From NCBI GenBank assembly GCA_028554795.2, contig CM068825.1:93048451-93112450 (forward strand): DNA of 64,000 nucleotides. Direction: 5' to 3'. Source of the stretch: Sinohyriopsis cumingii (taxonomy: Eukaryota; Mollusca; Bivalvia; Unionida; Unionidae). The notes under the pieces are model-generated. The model had not been told where the DNA came from. It saw only the letters and a program-made list of their open reading frames with translations, and searched no databases. Positions 34,996 through 47,290 of the stretch are shown piece after piece; the stretch's first letter is position 1, and each line of letters opens with the position of its first letter. The translations under genes were made by a program, and so were the position numbers.

Positions 34996-35251
34996 TGAGA
35001 GGCCCCGAGTGGCCGAGTGGTCTAAATTGCTGTCCATTATGGATCGCTGCCATCTCATCTCTGTCTGCGTGGGTTTGAGTCTTGGATACGGCCAATGTGG
35101 GTACGTGAGAAAGCTTGCCAGTAGCTTCTCGTGGGTCGGTAGTTCTTTCTGGGGTTTTCCCGGGTTCTTCCTCCACCATTAATACTAGCCGTCATGTATA
35201 GCCTATCGTGTGCTGAAAAATGGCGTTAAACGCCACAACAGCAACAGCAAC
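34996..35251 (+). mobile_element. tRNA-derived SINE, family B, better-preserved copy
   Basis: The head has GTGGCCGAGTGGTCTAA (A box) and GTGGGTTTGAGTC-like text (B box, GCGTGGGTTTGAGTCTTGG). The body has GAGAAAGCTTGCCAGTAGCT and a pyrimidine-rich stretch GTTTTCCCGGGTTCTTCCTC. The 3' end is ATGTATAGCCTATCGTG, then AAAATGGCGTTAAACGCCAC and an ACAGCA tail. It lies in the last intron of the inferred minus-strand gene. Confidence 0.8.
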
Positions 35252-35664
35252 TAATTGTTCTGCAAATTTCCATATTACTTTTTTGTAATCACACTGAACA
35301 TATTTATTCATGAGTGTAGTACTGGGCCAAAGCAAAAGATTAAAATTAGTGTAAACAAACAGTTGTTTATTATTATGTCTGGAATGAAATAGTAATGTAA
35401 ACTCAAGAAAATCAATACGATGCAATTTCAGTACAAGAAACGTTCAGTTTTATTGTGGCAGAATCAATAGACTCTTTCATTCTTGAAATAAATCAGGAAA
35501 AACTCTAACATTTATGTGAGCTAATCAAATAATATGGAACATGGTGTACATGAAATAATGCATTTGTGATAAACGGAATGCAGAAAAGATATATAGTGGA
35601 ATTTGTGAACAATTGTAATACAGAAAACATAAAGAGAAAAGCAGACTGCAGCAATTACGAATAC

Positions 35665-35993
35665 GTGTTTGTGTGTGTGTGTGATTTGGATTTTTCAGGT
35701 AGTGTTAACAATGTTTCAGTCATATCGCTACGATGTCTGTAGTATAACAGCTTATACTGATGTCTACCACTGGGGCATCATGCGGGAGACATATAGCATG
35801 ATGTCCCACCCAGACACATTATCCTGTCATCAGGTCGGCCAGTCCTAACACTAACTTTTTAATGCTGAGCGTCAAACGAGGCAGCTGTTAGAACCATTTT
35901 TTTAAAGTCTTTGGTATGACTCGACCAGGGATTGAACCCATGACCGTCTGCATCCAAGGCGGATGCTCTAACCATTAGGCCACCGGAGTAGTC
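35665..35993 (-). mobile_element. SINE family A, array copy 1
   Basis: The minus-strand head is CTCCGGTGGCCTAATGGTTA, with a B box GGGTTCAATCCC. The body ends with the CACACACACA-type tail at 35665-35682. It sits about 128 bp past the donor of the Ser/Thr exon 36121-36306, the same place as in every other unit. Confidence 0.85.
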
Positions 35994-36120
35994 TATTACA
36001 AATACAACAGTAAAGAAATATAGATGACTTAACAGACGTTCATTGTGTGTTTCTTATCTTTAGTCAAGAACTGGAATATGGGAGGATCCGACAAACATGG
36101 TTAATAACTGGCTGACTTAC

Positions 36121-36306
36121 AAGTTGTAACTGATACTGCAGGAGATGTTGCCACTGTTGTATATGTTACTGTTGTTGCTGATGCTGGCTCAGGTGTTGCT
36201 TGTGCTGAAGGAGATGTTGTTATCAAAACAGTTGTAGTCTGACTTTTTGAGGGCGTCGTCATCTTGGTCGTCGTCGTCGTCTCTGCAGTTGTGCTGCTTG
36301 TGGAAA
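36121..36306 (-). CDS. Ser/Thr-rich mucin-like exon 5 (short form)
   Basis: Acceptor TTTTAG|TTTCCAC, donor TTGTAAGT-type (GTAAGT at 36120-36115), 186 nt, phase 1-1, 62 residues. It begins STSSTTAETT and ends SPAVSVTT. It is about half the length of its paralogues because the middle and C-terminal Ser/Thr repeats are missing, but the length is still a multiple of three. Near the start it has a run of threonine codons where plus-strand GTCGTC repeats make a small trinucleotide tract. Its upstream flank is unusual: only about 170 bp of the flank seen beside 38187-38567 is kept before the sequence jumps to another part of the unit (junction near 36478). Confidence 0.7.
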
Positions 36307-37730
36307 CTAAAAGGGTGATAAATCATTAATAATATTAGGACAGAATTTTTTAGTAAATGTATTAAGATTGAAATTTTCTCTAAATTGTATTAAAGTAATT
36401 TTTCATTAAATTATATTGAAAGCAAATTTCCACTAAAATATATTGAGAGTAATTTTATTATTTCTGTACTACAACTGTATACATTTTATAGGCTTTAAAG
36501 ATTTTGTTTATGAGCTGCAGAGAAATAAAATTGCATAAAACTATAGTATAAGATGGGACTTCTTTAATAGAACTACGTCTCTTGACCTTTAAATTTTAAA
36601 AACGTTACTCGTCTCAGCTTGCGATCAGCCAGGACATGTATTCTATCTATTTATAGGCCATATATTTTAGTGTTTATATCTGAGTGAGATGACATAATCA
36701 CTCTAATCATCCATCTTGTAAACCAAAGTTTAAATGCTAGAACTCAGCTTCTGCCTAAAATATTATGAATACATGTATATAATTGGGGTTGACATCAATG
36801 CCAACAGCCAGCTAAATAAAAAATGCATATAAAATTGCCTCCTCAAGAACAGAAAAAGATCTATAAAATGTCTTTAGAAAAATACATCCTTATAAGGTAT
36901 GATGAAGCATGACACAAAATCTAATGTATGTTAATAGAAAAAACAATTAAAATAACATGACCAATGTATTATAAAGTTTGAGAAAGAATCTAGAGTATGC
37001 AAATGAAAAAGAGCACAAAACTTGTATAATCAATAATGGGAAAAAATGACCTGTTGACTAGATGAAGCCTACCCACTATTGGTGGTATTTGGTTTATTTC
37101 TTATTCTAAAATCCTTTTATATTGAACTTGAAAGTCATACAAATTGATGATACTCGATGGAATTGTATTTTCTGTTAGTTGGCCTATAGAATGAACTTTT
37201 TTGAAAAAACACGGAATCGCAGATAAAGATGAATAGATTTTCTTTTCATGGCCTACACTAGCTGTTGGTGGGTTTGTGATTCTAATTATGTACTTTAATG
37301 GCTGTGAATATATTAAAAGACTAAGTGCATAGGGGCATTGAGTTGGTGGCCCTATTGCTATAACAATATTTTATATGGTAGGCAGGGCTTAGAACTACAA
37401 AATGGATGAAGTACAAACTCTCCATACATTGTGCTATTACTCGTTGGGGACAGTTAAAGGATATACATTATGATTACTTTAGTAAATCAATCTGAATCAG
37501 CTGAATTTGTTGATTTTCATTTCTAGTAACCCATGTATAATATAACTAACTGGCAAACAACAAGTATGCTGGCACACCTGTCTCTCCATTTTCTTCAAAT
37601 ACAGTTGCATTTATCGGCCTGTTGGAGAAAACATATTGAAAAGATATATAATGTACATCAAACATGGAATTTGTGAAGAAATGGAATACAGAAAACATAA
37701 AGAGAAAAACAGACTGCAAAGTTACGAATA

Positions 37731-38055
37731 CGCGTGTGTGAGTGTGTGATTTGGATTTTTCAAGTAGCGTTAACACTTTTTCAGGCATATCGCCACAATG
37801 TCTGCAGTATGACAGTTTATTGTGATGTCTAGCTCTGGGGCATCATGCCGGTGACATGTAGCATGATGTCCCACCCAGTCACATTATCCTGACACCAGGC
37901 CGACCAATCCTAACACTAACCTCTTAGTACTGAGCGCCAAGTGAGGCAGCTGTTAGTACCATTTCTGTAAGTCTTTGGTATTACTCGGCCGGGGATCGAA
38001 CCCATGACCTCCTGTATCCAAGGCGGATGCTCTAACCACTAGGCCTCCGGAGCGG
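37731..38055 (-). mobile_element. SINE family A, array copy 2
   Basis: The minus-strand head is GCTCCGGAGGCCTAGTGGTT, with a B box GGGTTCGATCCC and a tail of CACACTCACACACGCG. Its position relative to the exon at 38187 matches the other units. Confidence 0.88.
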
Positions 38056-38186
38056 TCTATTACGAATACAACAATAAAGAAAAATATATATGACTTAACA
38101 GACGTTGATATTGTGTTTCTTATCTTTAGTCGAGATCTGGAATATGGGAGGATCCGAAGAACATGATGTACAACTGGCTAACTTAC

Positions 38187-38567
38187 AAATTGTAACTGGT
38201 ACTGCATGAGATGTTGATTGAGCTGTAGTCACTGTTGTAGATGTTGCTGCTTGCTGAGATGCTGCTGTTGACACGAGTGTTGCTTGTGTTGAAGCAGATG
38301 TTGATGGCAACTGGGATGTTGTCAAAGTTGACTGAGACGTTACTGTAGCTGAAGGAGAATTTGTAGTTGCTGTTGACTGAGATGTTGGCAATGTTGACTC
38401 AGATGTAACCATTGTTGTAGATGTTACTGTTGTTGTTGATGCTGGCTCAGATGTTGCTTCTGTTGAAGGTGATGTTGTTATCAAAACAGTTGTAGTCTGA
38501 CTTTTTGATGGCGTCGTTGTCATCGTGGTTGACGTTGTCATCTCTGTAGTCGGGCTGCTTGTGGAAA
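38187..38567 (-). CDS. Ser/Thr-rich mucin-like exon 4
   Basis: Acceptor CTCTTTTAG|TTTCCAC, donor ATTT|GTAAGT, 381 nt (127 codons), phase 1-1. It is almost only Thr, Ser, Ala, Pro, Val and Gln, with loose repeats such as TTSPSTEATSEP, STTMVTSEST and SQSTLTTSQLP; no cysteine lies inside the spliced exon. Such PTS-rich tracts carry dense O-glycans in mucins. If the donor is ignored, the frame continues about 30 codons (CKLASCTSC...) to a stop, which marks the intron-retained form. The exon directly follows, in phase, the alternative exon at 39025-39281. Confidence 0.75.
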
Positions 38568-39024
38568 CTAAAAGAGTGATAAATCATTAATACTATTAGG
38601 ACCTAATTTCTGTGTCAATGTATTAAGATTGAAATGTTCTCTAAATTGTATTAAAAGTAATTTTTCATTAAATTATATTGAAAGCAAGTTTCCACAAAGA
38701 CATATTGAGAGTAATTTTATTATTTCTGTACTACAACTGTATACTATTTTAATAAAGATTTCGCTTTTATGAGCAAGTGCAAAACTCTTGTACTATGAAA
38801 TACATTTCTCTTCTATCCAAAAGTCGGCAATTTTTAGACTCTGTTGTAAGATGCTGGACAGGCGAATTCCTTTTGAATGACTAAGATATAAGATTCACGC
38901 ATTTCTTAAAAATGAATAAGCTATGCAGCAGAATTGTCTGTCTGATGACGTACATAGACATTGACATTTTCAGTAAGAAAGACAGGAAAGTCGTTCTGAT
39001 TCAAAATGAATGAACACCAAGTAC

Positions 39025-39281
39025 CTTGACCAATGTCTATATTTGGTCCTGAGGATACGTTCAAAATTGCATATAGATTTAGAACAAGCTTGCGCAAAAT
39101 CAGTTCATTCTTTGAGAAGCAGAAGACTGTGTCTTTCCATCTGTGTTCGTAGACTTCTTTAAAGAATAGGGACTTTGTAATGTTTGAGATGTTCACGGTA
39201 AATGTAATGTTTGAGATGTTCACGGTAAAGTTTAATCTAGACTTGATATTTTTGCAACATTTTTGTGAGCTCTTGCTTATA
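39025..39281 (-). CDS. Sequon-rich exon E2', alternative copy of E2
   Basis: Acceptor ATTCCATTACAG|T, donor GGTCAAG|GTACTT, 257 nt, phase 2 to 1. It encodes ISKSSQKCCKNIKSRLNFTV, then NISNIT twice, KSLFFKEVYEHRWKD, a VFCFSKNE segment, LILRKLVLNLYAILNVSS and GPNIDIGQ. Compared with the copy at 51820-51995 it has 27 extra bases (duplicated NISNITFTV) and 54 extra bases (LILRKL...NVSS). Both differences keep the frame. A phase-2 start cannot follow a Ser/Thr exon (phase 1), so this exon can only be joined to something ending in phase 2, such as the exon at 56499-56639. It is therefore an alternative to E2 or unused. Confidence 0.6.
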
Positions 39282-40764
39282 CTGTAATGGAATGTTTAAT
39301 TATTTTAAAGAATTTATATTCATTCGCATTTATATTTATTAGTGGAAAAGATATAATTCGCTACCAACTTCATGTTTAGATTTAATTTGGAAATAAATAT
39401 TATTTAAGTAATAAAGAGCAATGTTTTAGTAACCTATTTCAAATTAGTATTCTATTTTAAATTTAGTAACATTCCAAAATGCAGAAATTATACAAATGTA
39501 TGAAGCTGGTAAGCTTGAAGGAAAGTTCTAAATTTATATATATTTCATGGATTTTAAATACAAATTTTTATAGATGTATCTTTACAATGTAGTACAGATA
39601 AGTAAATATTGATTAAATTCATTATAGCCAAAATGTATAAAATTCAACAGTTGCTATTAATGCAACAGACGTTTTAAAGAAACGTAATTTACTAAATTCA
39701 AAATAGAATACTAATTTGGAATAGGTTATTAAAACATTAACCGTATTCTCGGCCTCATCAAGTCTGCAATACGCTTTGCTTAATGCACATAATATAGCCC
39801 TCAAACATTTTTGTAAACTGCCGATCTGTATGCCACTATATCAAATAGTTCTGAGTTTGGTTCCTTCATCTGCCATGACATATTCTTCAACGTCTCTTTT
39901 TGCTATTTCGTTCATTTTGCTAATAATATATGTTTTGAATAGTATGATATCTCACCACTTAACCTGATGCAATTGTTTCAGGCAAGCGGATCAGATTTGC
40001 TATGAGACCTAAATGCTTGTTTAGCAGCCTTGTTCTGATTGCTCATACAAATGCTATTTTAAGAAGCCAGATTTAGTCCATATAAAGATTGCATACATTG
40101 GGTGTTCAATATAAAAGACAACTACAAGTTGTTAAATACAAATCACCTAATAATCGCCTTAAAGATTTACATAATTTACAAGTTAGAATGGTAAATGTAA
40201 ATTTCAGCGCCATGCTTGTTTACCTAAACCCTATACAATCTATTCCTCAAGAGACACAAATATAAGTTCCCATACAGCATCACAACCACACACTCTCCAT
40301 GATATAGTTTTTATCTTCATTACATCAGTTGAGAGATATGTTTATCATGCATGAGCTGTATTCTATTTTTATGATTACCTTCAATATGTCATTAACAGAG
40401 TAATTTGGGTGAAAAAATGACATACTGTCTGAAGTCGCTGTGGAGGAGATGTCAAAAATTACTTATGCCATTGTCAATATCCGAGTACACTAAATCATAC
40501 CCGATTAGCAATGGTAGCTTGCTGGACAAAATTATTTAAATTACTGATTGCCATTTCCCTCTACTTCAGATCACATTCATTATTGTAATTTATCCGATCA
40601 TTTTTAACAGCATTTTCATCATGCGTATTATGTTGCCTGTGATTTGTTTGCTTTCTTAATTCGTTTCATCCACCACCTTTTGGCTTTCCACTTTCATCCA
40701 TATCTTCAAATGCTACTTTTACTTTTTTTCTATCTGTTTTGACATTAAATGCCTGTTGCTTGTG

Positions 40765-41085
40765 TACCAATTGTATTATAACGAGTCTTTCAGCCGTTTT
40801 GACGTGTTTCCTGTTGACTGTTTCCTAATATGTTATAACCAATCTTTCAGCCGTTTTTTGTGTCATTCCTGACGATTATTTACCAATTATAACCAATCTT
40901 TCAGCTGTTTTTGTGTGCTTCTCGTTGATTATTTACCGATTTAGTTATAAAAAATTTTTGGGTAGTTTTTATTTGTTTCCTGTTGACTGTTTTCCAATTT
41001 TGCTATAGCCAATCTTTTAGTTGTTCTTTGTGTGCTACCTGTTGATGGTTCACCAATTTTGTTATAATATTTCGGGCAGGTTTAC
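40765..41085 (+). repeat. About 60-bp tandem repeat (AACCAATCTTTCAGC), copy 1
   Basis: About six diverged copies of TATAACCAATCTTTCAGC, then a TTTTTGTGTG(T/C)TTCCTGTTGA-like stretch and TTTACCAATT. The same minisatellite occurs at about 44510-44765, 47690-47920 and 53455-53755 as part of the segmental units. Confidence 0.8.
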
Positions 41086-42235
41086 ACTTTTCTCCAAACA
41101 CTTGCTTTAACCAATTCGCTTTCTAACAGTATTATATTTGAATAGTATTGGAATATTCAATGTTGGTTTCATATTACTTGGAAATAACCATCGCTTTACA
41201 TGTCCTTTTTATGTTTATTTTTCTACCTGTTAAATTGTCAATGGTAGCGGACATTTTATTTGACTGTGAAATAAAGTTTGGATCAACTCTGTTAGTAAAC
41301 ATTTCTGATAAACTATTGTATGACATCACAATTTTCTATGATTCAGTTTCATCCGGTCTTTTTACATAGTAAAGCTGTAACATGTAAGCAAAATGTCAAA
41401 CAAGATGTTCTGAAACTCTCCCTACATCACTGACAAACTGCATTTCACCCTCATCTCCACTTATTCCTTCATATAAATATTTTTACTAGAAATTTATCTT
41501 CCATTCACGTCTTCAGATACACTAAACTTTGATACTATTTCTGTGAACCTATGATCCATTAGATTTTTACCAAGAGGTTCTAGTTATTAGCCCACAAACG
41601 TATTACTATATAGAAATTTGACTGTTCCTTTAAAACAACCTGTTGAGAGCATTCATTTTAACCTTGTATCTATATCATCATCCCTATTATCATCATCATC
41701 ATCAGCTGCAGCAGCAATATTTAGTACTTTCTAGACATCTCTATCTGTCTCTTTCCCTCTCCATTATTCTAAATATCCTTATAGGTTTTATCTACTGGCC
41801 TACAGACTTAGACTAATATATCAGAAAAAGTTAATCCATACTAAAGAGTTATTTATGTCCGGGCATACTTCAACTTGCGACATGTTTGGAGATAAACGAT
41901 ATGATTCATTGTTTCCGGAAATAAGGTGGTGGAATAAATCTATCTATTTTCTGATTTTGTTTTCAGCAAAGTATTTGCACATGCTTGTCTTAAGAGTATG
42001 ATGAAATGCTTCTACTCGAAATGCTTATCTATTCGAATGAGGAGAAAAAGTATTCTTCAATAATTCAATAATCATATCCATCTAAATTAATTTCCTTTAT
42101 CGACTTGTAACAGTATTTTTCTTGGGTTTTGTCCGTATCTTTTCAAATATTATTGCAGTCATGATTTATATCAGTCATCTTCTTTTAGCTTTTACTTTTT
42201 TAGCTCAGGATTATTGTCAAATGAAATCTATTTGT

Positions 42236-42237
<2 letters not shown>

Positions 42238-42304
<67 letters not shown>
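42238..42304. repeat. (TA)n microsatellite
   Basis: About 33 TA units at the flank/core boundary of the segmental unit. Related runs at 49093-49136 and 63261-63322 are of different length. The corresponding place near 45420 has almost no run, so the tract is highly variable among units. The YIYIYI ORF across it has no meaning. Confidence 0.97.
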
Positions 42305-42305
<1 letters not shown>

Positions 42306-43663
42306 CCAACCAGTATAATTTTTATATGTTTGTAAAAGAAGTGTATCTGCTTTGTAAAGATCATGTGTATGACTCACAAATTATTCGGTATAGAAATATG
42401 TTTTGGATTGTTTATATATTGTATCAACATTTTATAGGCTTTAAAGATTATTTGTTTTGAGATGCAGAAAAATAAAATTGCATAAAACTTTAGTATAAGA
42501 CGGAACTTCTTTCCTAGAACTGCGTCTCTTCAGATATTAATTTTAAGACAATTACTCATCTCAGCTTGCGATCAGCCAGGACATGTATTCTATCTATTTA
42601 TAGGTCATACATTTTAGTGTTCATATCTGAGTGAGATGACATAATCACTCTAATCAGCCAACTTGTAAACTAAAGTTTAAATGCTAGAACTCAGGTTCTG
42701 CCTAAAATATTATCAATATATAATTGGGGGTTGACGTCAATACCTAAAGCCAGCTACATAAAAGTGCAGGTCCAATTGGCTCCTCAGGAACAAAAAAAGA
42801 TCTATAAAATGTCTTTAAAAAAAAAACATGCTGATAAGGTCTGATGAAGCATGACACAAAATCTATTGTATGCTAATAGAAAAACAATTAAAATAACATG
42901 ACCAATGTATTATAAAATATGATAAAGAAACTAGAGTATGCAAATGAAAAGGAGCACACAACTTGTATAGTCAATAATAGGAAAAAAAATGATCTTCTCA
43001 CTAGATGCAGCCTGTGGGTGGTAATTGATTTATGTCTTATTCAAAAATCCTTTCATAGTGAACTTGAAAATGATACAAATTGATGATACTCGATGGAATT
43101 TATTTTCTGTTAGTTGGCCTATAGAATGAACTATTTTGAAGAAAAAAATTGAATCGCCGAGACTGAATACATTTTTGTCATGGCCTGCACTAGCTGTTGG
43201 TGGGTTTGTGATTCTAATTATGTACTTTAATGGCTGTGAATATATTAAAAGACTAAGTGCATAGGGGCATTGAGTTGGTGGCCCTATTGCTATAACAATA
43301 TTTTATATGGTAGGCAGGGCTTAGAACTACAAAATGGATGAAGTACAAAGTCTCCATACATCGTGCTATTCCTCGTTGGGGACAGTTAAAGGTTATACAT
43401 TATGATTACTTTAGTAAATCAATCTGAATCAGCTGAATTTATCGATTTTCGTATCTAGTAACCTATCTATAATCTAACTAACTGGCGAACATAAAGTATG
43501 GTGGCACACCTGTCTCTCCATTTTTTTCAAATACAGTTGCACTTATCTGCATGTTGGAGGTAACAAATTGAAAAGATATACAATGTACACGAAATATGGA
43601 ATTTGTGAAGAAAGGGAATACAGAAAACAAAAAGAGAAAAGCAGACTGCAACAATTATGAGTA

Positions 43664-43989
43664 CGTGTATGTGAGTGTGTGATTTGAATTTTTCAAGTAG
43701 CGTTAACAATTTTTCAGTCATATCGCTATGATGTCTGCAGTATGACAGTTTATAGTAACGTCTAGCACTGGGGCATCATGCCGGAGACATGTAACATAAT
43801 GTCCCACCCAGTCACATTATCCTGACACCAGGCCGACCAGTCCTAACATTAACCTCTTAATGCTGAGCTCCAAGTGAGGCAGCTGTTAGTACCATTTTTG
43901 TAAGTCTTTGGTATGACTTGGCCGGGGATCGAGCCCATGACCTCCTGCATCCAAGGCGGACGCTCTAAATATTAGGCCACTCGAGTAGT
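43664..43989 (-). mobile_element. SINE family A, array copy 3
   Basis: Same orientation and place in the unit. The head has lost the A box (ACTCGAGTGGCCTAATATTTAG), a change shared with the copy at 46836-47160, which confirms that these two units are sisters. Confidence 0.85.
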
Positions 43990-44119
43990 CTATTACAAAT
44001 GCAACAGTAAAGAAAAATATACATGACTTAACATACATTGATAATGTGTTTCTTATCTTTAGTCGAGAATTGGATTATGGGAGGATCCGAAAAACATGGT
44101 GTACAACTGGCTGACTTAC

Positions 44120-44494
44120 AAATTGTAACTGGTATTGCAGGAGATGTTGATTGAGCTGTAGCCACTACTGTAGATGTTGCTGCTTGCTGAGATGCTGTTG
44201 ACACGAGTGTTGCTTGTGTTGAAGCAGATGTTGATGGCAACTGGGATGTTGTCAAAGTTGACTGAGACATTACTGTAGTTGAAGGAGAATTTGTAGTTGC
44301 TGTTGACTCAGATGTCGGCAATGTTGACGGAGATGTTGCCATTGTTGTATGAGATAATGTTGTTGCTAATGCTGGCTCAGATGTTGCTTGTGTTGAAGGA
44401 GATGTGATCAAAACAGTTGTAGTCTGACTTTTTGATGACGTCGTTGTCATCTTGGTCGACGTTGTGGACTCTGTAGTCGTACTGCTTGTGGCAA
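44120..44494 (-). CDS. Ser/Thr-rich mucin-like exon 3
   Basis: Acceptor ACTATTTTAG|TTGCCAC, donor ATTT|GTAAGT, 375 nt (125 codons), phase 1-1. It starts ATSSTTTESTTS and ends SPAIPVTI. Ser/Thr/Ala/Pro composition matches the other copies; small in-frame losses (one serine codon in SPSTQ, one alanine in STASQQ) account for the shorter length. Immediately upstream, after ATAGTGATAA, the sequence joins the AACCAATCTTTCAGC minisatellite instead of the E2-containing flank, so this unit carries no E2 exon. The ATG-initiated ORF reaching 44567 is intron read-through. Confidence 0.72.
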
Positions 44495-46835
44495 CTAAAA
44501 TAGTGATAACCAATCTTTCAGCCATTTTGAGTGTGCTTCCTGATGATTGTGTACCAATTATAACCAATCTATCAGCTTTTTTGTGTGTGTTTCTAGTTGA
44601 TAATTTACCGATTTAATTGTAATAAATTTTTCAGTAGTTTTTGTTTGTTTCCTGTTGATTGTTTTCTAATTTTGCTATATCCAATCTTTCAGCTGTTCTT
44701 TACGTGCTACCTATTGACGGTTCACCAATTATGTTATACTCTTTCGGCTCTTTTTACACTTTTCCCACAAACATTTCACTATCTAGAAATTTGACTGCTC
44801 ATTTTAAAACAACCTGTTGAGAATATTCACTTTCACCTTGAATGTATATCATCATGCTTATTATTAGTATCATCATCATCATAATCATCTTCATCATCAA
44901 TATTTAGTACTTTTTATTCTTCTCTGTCTCTTTCCCTCTCCTTTAATCTTAATGTCCTTATAAGTTTTATCTACTGGCTGATAGACTTAGATTAATATAT
45001 CAGAATAAGTTCATCCATACTAAGTAGCAATTTATCTCCGGGTATACTTCAACTTGCGACATGTTTGGAGATAAACGATATGATTCATTCTTTCCGGAAA
45101 TAAGGTGGTGGAATAAATCTATTTTCTGATTTTGTTTTCAGCAAAGTATTTGCACATGCTTGTCTTAAGAGAGACATTATATTTTTCGACTAGAAATGCT
45201 TATCTATTTAAATAAGGAGAAAAAAGTATTCTTCAATAATTCAATAATCATATCCATATAAATTAATTTCCTTTATCGACTTGTAACAGTATTTTTCTTG
45301 GGTTTTGTCCGTATCTTTTCAAATATTATTGCAGTCATGATTTATATCAGTCATCTTCCTTTAGCTTTTACTTTTTTAGCTCAGGATTATTGTCAAATGA
45401 AATCTGTTTGTCAATTTATATACATATAACCAACCAGTATAATTTTTATATGCTCGTAAAAGAAGTGTATATGCTTTGTAAAGATCATGGGCATGACTCA
45501 AAAATTATTCTGTATATAATCATATTTGGTATGTTCATATATTGTATGAGTGGACTGTTCTAATCTTTATGTTCAGAACATTTTATAGGCTTTAAAGATT
45601 GCATTTATGAGCTGCAGAAAAATAAAATTGCATGAAACCATAGTATAAGACGGGACTTCTTTACTAGAACTGCGTCTCTTCAGATATTAATTTTTAAAAA
45701 AGTTACTCATCTCAGCTTGCAAACAGCCAGAACATGTGTTCTATCTATTTATAGGCCATACATTTTAGTATTCATATCTGAGTGAGATGACATAATCACT
45801 CTAATAAGCCAACTTGTAAACTAAAGTTTAAATGCTAGAACTCAGGTTCTGCCTAAAATTATATCAATATATAATTGGGGGTTGACATCAATACCCAAAG
45901 CCAGCTATACAAAAAAAAAAAATGCAGATCCAATTGCCTCCGCAGGAACAAAAAAAGATCTATAAAATGTCTTTAGAAAAAACTCATACTGATAAGGTAT
46001 GATGAAGCATGACACAAAATCTATTGTATGCTAATATAAAAACAATTAAAATAACATGACCAATGTATTATAAAATATTATAAAGAATCTAGAGTATGCA
46101 AATGCAAATGCAAATGAAAAGGAGCACACGACTTGTATAGTCAATAATAGGAAAAAATGATCTTCTCACTAAATGCAGCCTACCCCATGTTGGTGGTATT
46201 TGGTTTATTTCTTATTCAAAACTCCTTTCATAGTGAACTTGAAAGTCATACAAATTGATGATACTCGATGGAATTTATTTTCTGTTAGTTGGCCTATAGA
46301 ATGAACTATTTTGAAACAATTTGAATCGCCGAGATTGAATACATTTTTGTCATGGCCTGGACTAGCTGTTGGTGGGTTTGTGATTCTAATTATGTACTTT
46401 AATGGCTGTGAATATATTAAAAGACTAAGTGCATAGGGGCATTGAGTTGGTGGCCCTATTGCTATAACAATATTTTATATGGTAGGCAGGGCTTAGAACT
46501 ACAAAATGGATGAAGTACAAACTCTCCATACATTGTGCTATTACTCGTTGAGGACAGTTAAAGGTTATACATTATGATTAATTTAGTAAATCAATCTGAA
46601 TCAGCTGAATTATTGATTTTTATATCTAGTATCCCATTTATAATATAACTAACTGGCGAACATAAAGTATGCTGTCACAAATGTCTCTCCATTTTCTTCA
46701 AATACAGTTGCACTTATCTGCCTTTTGGAGAAAACAAATTGAAAAGATATATAATGTGCATGAAATATGAAATTTGTGAAGAAATGGAATTCAGAAAACA
46801 TAAAGAGAAAAACAGACTGCAACAATTATGAATAC

Positions 46836-47160
46836 GTATGTGTGAGTGTGTGATTTGGACTTATCAACTAGCGTTAATACGTTTTCAGACATACCGCTAC
46901 GATGTCTGCAGTATGACAGTTTATAGTAACGTCTAGCACTGGGGCATCATGCCGGAGACATGTAACATAATGTCCCACCCAGTCACATTATCCTGACACC
47001 AGGCCGACCAGTCCTAACACTAACCTCTTAATGCTGAGCTCCAAGTGAGGCAGCTTTTAGTACCATTTTTGTAAGTCTTTGGTATGACTTGACCGGGGAT
47101 CGAGCCCATGACCTCCTGCATCCAAGGCGGACGCTCTAAATATTAGGCCACTCGAGCAGT
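46836..47160 (-). mobile_element. SINE family A, array copy 4
   Basis: It shares the altered head with the copy at 43664-43989 (TCGAGTGGCCTAATATTTAG). The tail is CACACTCACACATAC. Confidence 0.85.
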
Positions 47161-47290
47161 CTATTACAAATACAACAGTAAAGAAAAGTATATACGACTT
47201 AACAGACGTTGATTATGTGTTTCTTATCTTTAGTCGAGAATTGGATTATGGGAGGATCCGAAAAACATGGTGTACAACTGGCTGACTTAC

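Larger units (their letters stand above)
36479..38567 (-). repeat. Segmental array unit, core copy 1 (about 2.1 kb)
   Basis: From ATTTTATAGGCTTTAAAGAT at the left to the Ser/Thr exon at the right. Landmarks in order: AAATAAAATTGCATAAAACT, TCTGAGTGAGATGACATAAT, TTGGCCTATAGAATGAAC, GGCATTGAGTTGGTGGCCCT, ATGGTAGGCAGGGCTTAGAA, the SINE, then the exon. All recur in the cores at 42.4, 45.6 and 49.3 kb. This copy and the one at 49.3-51.4 kb are the closest pair. Confidence 0.9.
38568..41400. repeat. Long-unit block, copy 1 (about 2.8 kb)
   Basis: It matches 51363-54133 by eye over its whole length. Both contain the E2-type exon, AAACATTAACCGTATTCTC (39734 and 52447), AGTCGCTGTGGAGGAGATGT, and the short repeat with AACCAATCTTTCAGC (from about 40770). 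The two blocks are close copies. Short units at 44.5 and 47.7 kb lack most of this block. Confidence 0.85.
41400..44494 (-). repeat. Segmental array unit, copy 2 (flank plus core)
   Basis: The flank begins near 41450, with landmarks CACGTCTTCAGATACACTAA, AACTTGCGACATGTTTGGAG, TTGGGTTTTGTCCGTATCTT and a TA microsatellite at 42238-42304. The core starts near 42437 and ends with the SINE and the Ser/Thr exon. It is closest to the unit ending at 47668. Confidence 0.85.

Noticed and set aside
37546-37620. Small conserved exon (INATVFEENGETG, also near 43540, 46690 and 50400)
   Set aside because: Looks cadherin-like and has plausible sites in two copies, but lengths differ (41 versus 37 nt), one copy lost its donor, and no phase fits the gene. 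Its conservation equals that of the surrounding duplicated intron.
38921-39223. Stand-alone 100-residue protein ending DNSAA
   Set aside because: Better explained as exon E2' plus read-through past the GTACTT donor; the spliced form keeps phase with the Ser/Thr exon.
42122-42460. 112-codon ORF with a YIYIYI tract
   Set aside because: Created by a (TA)n microsatellite.
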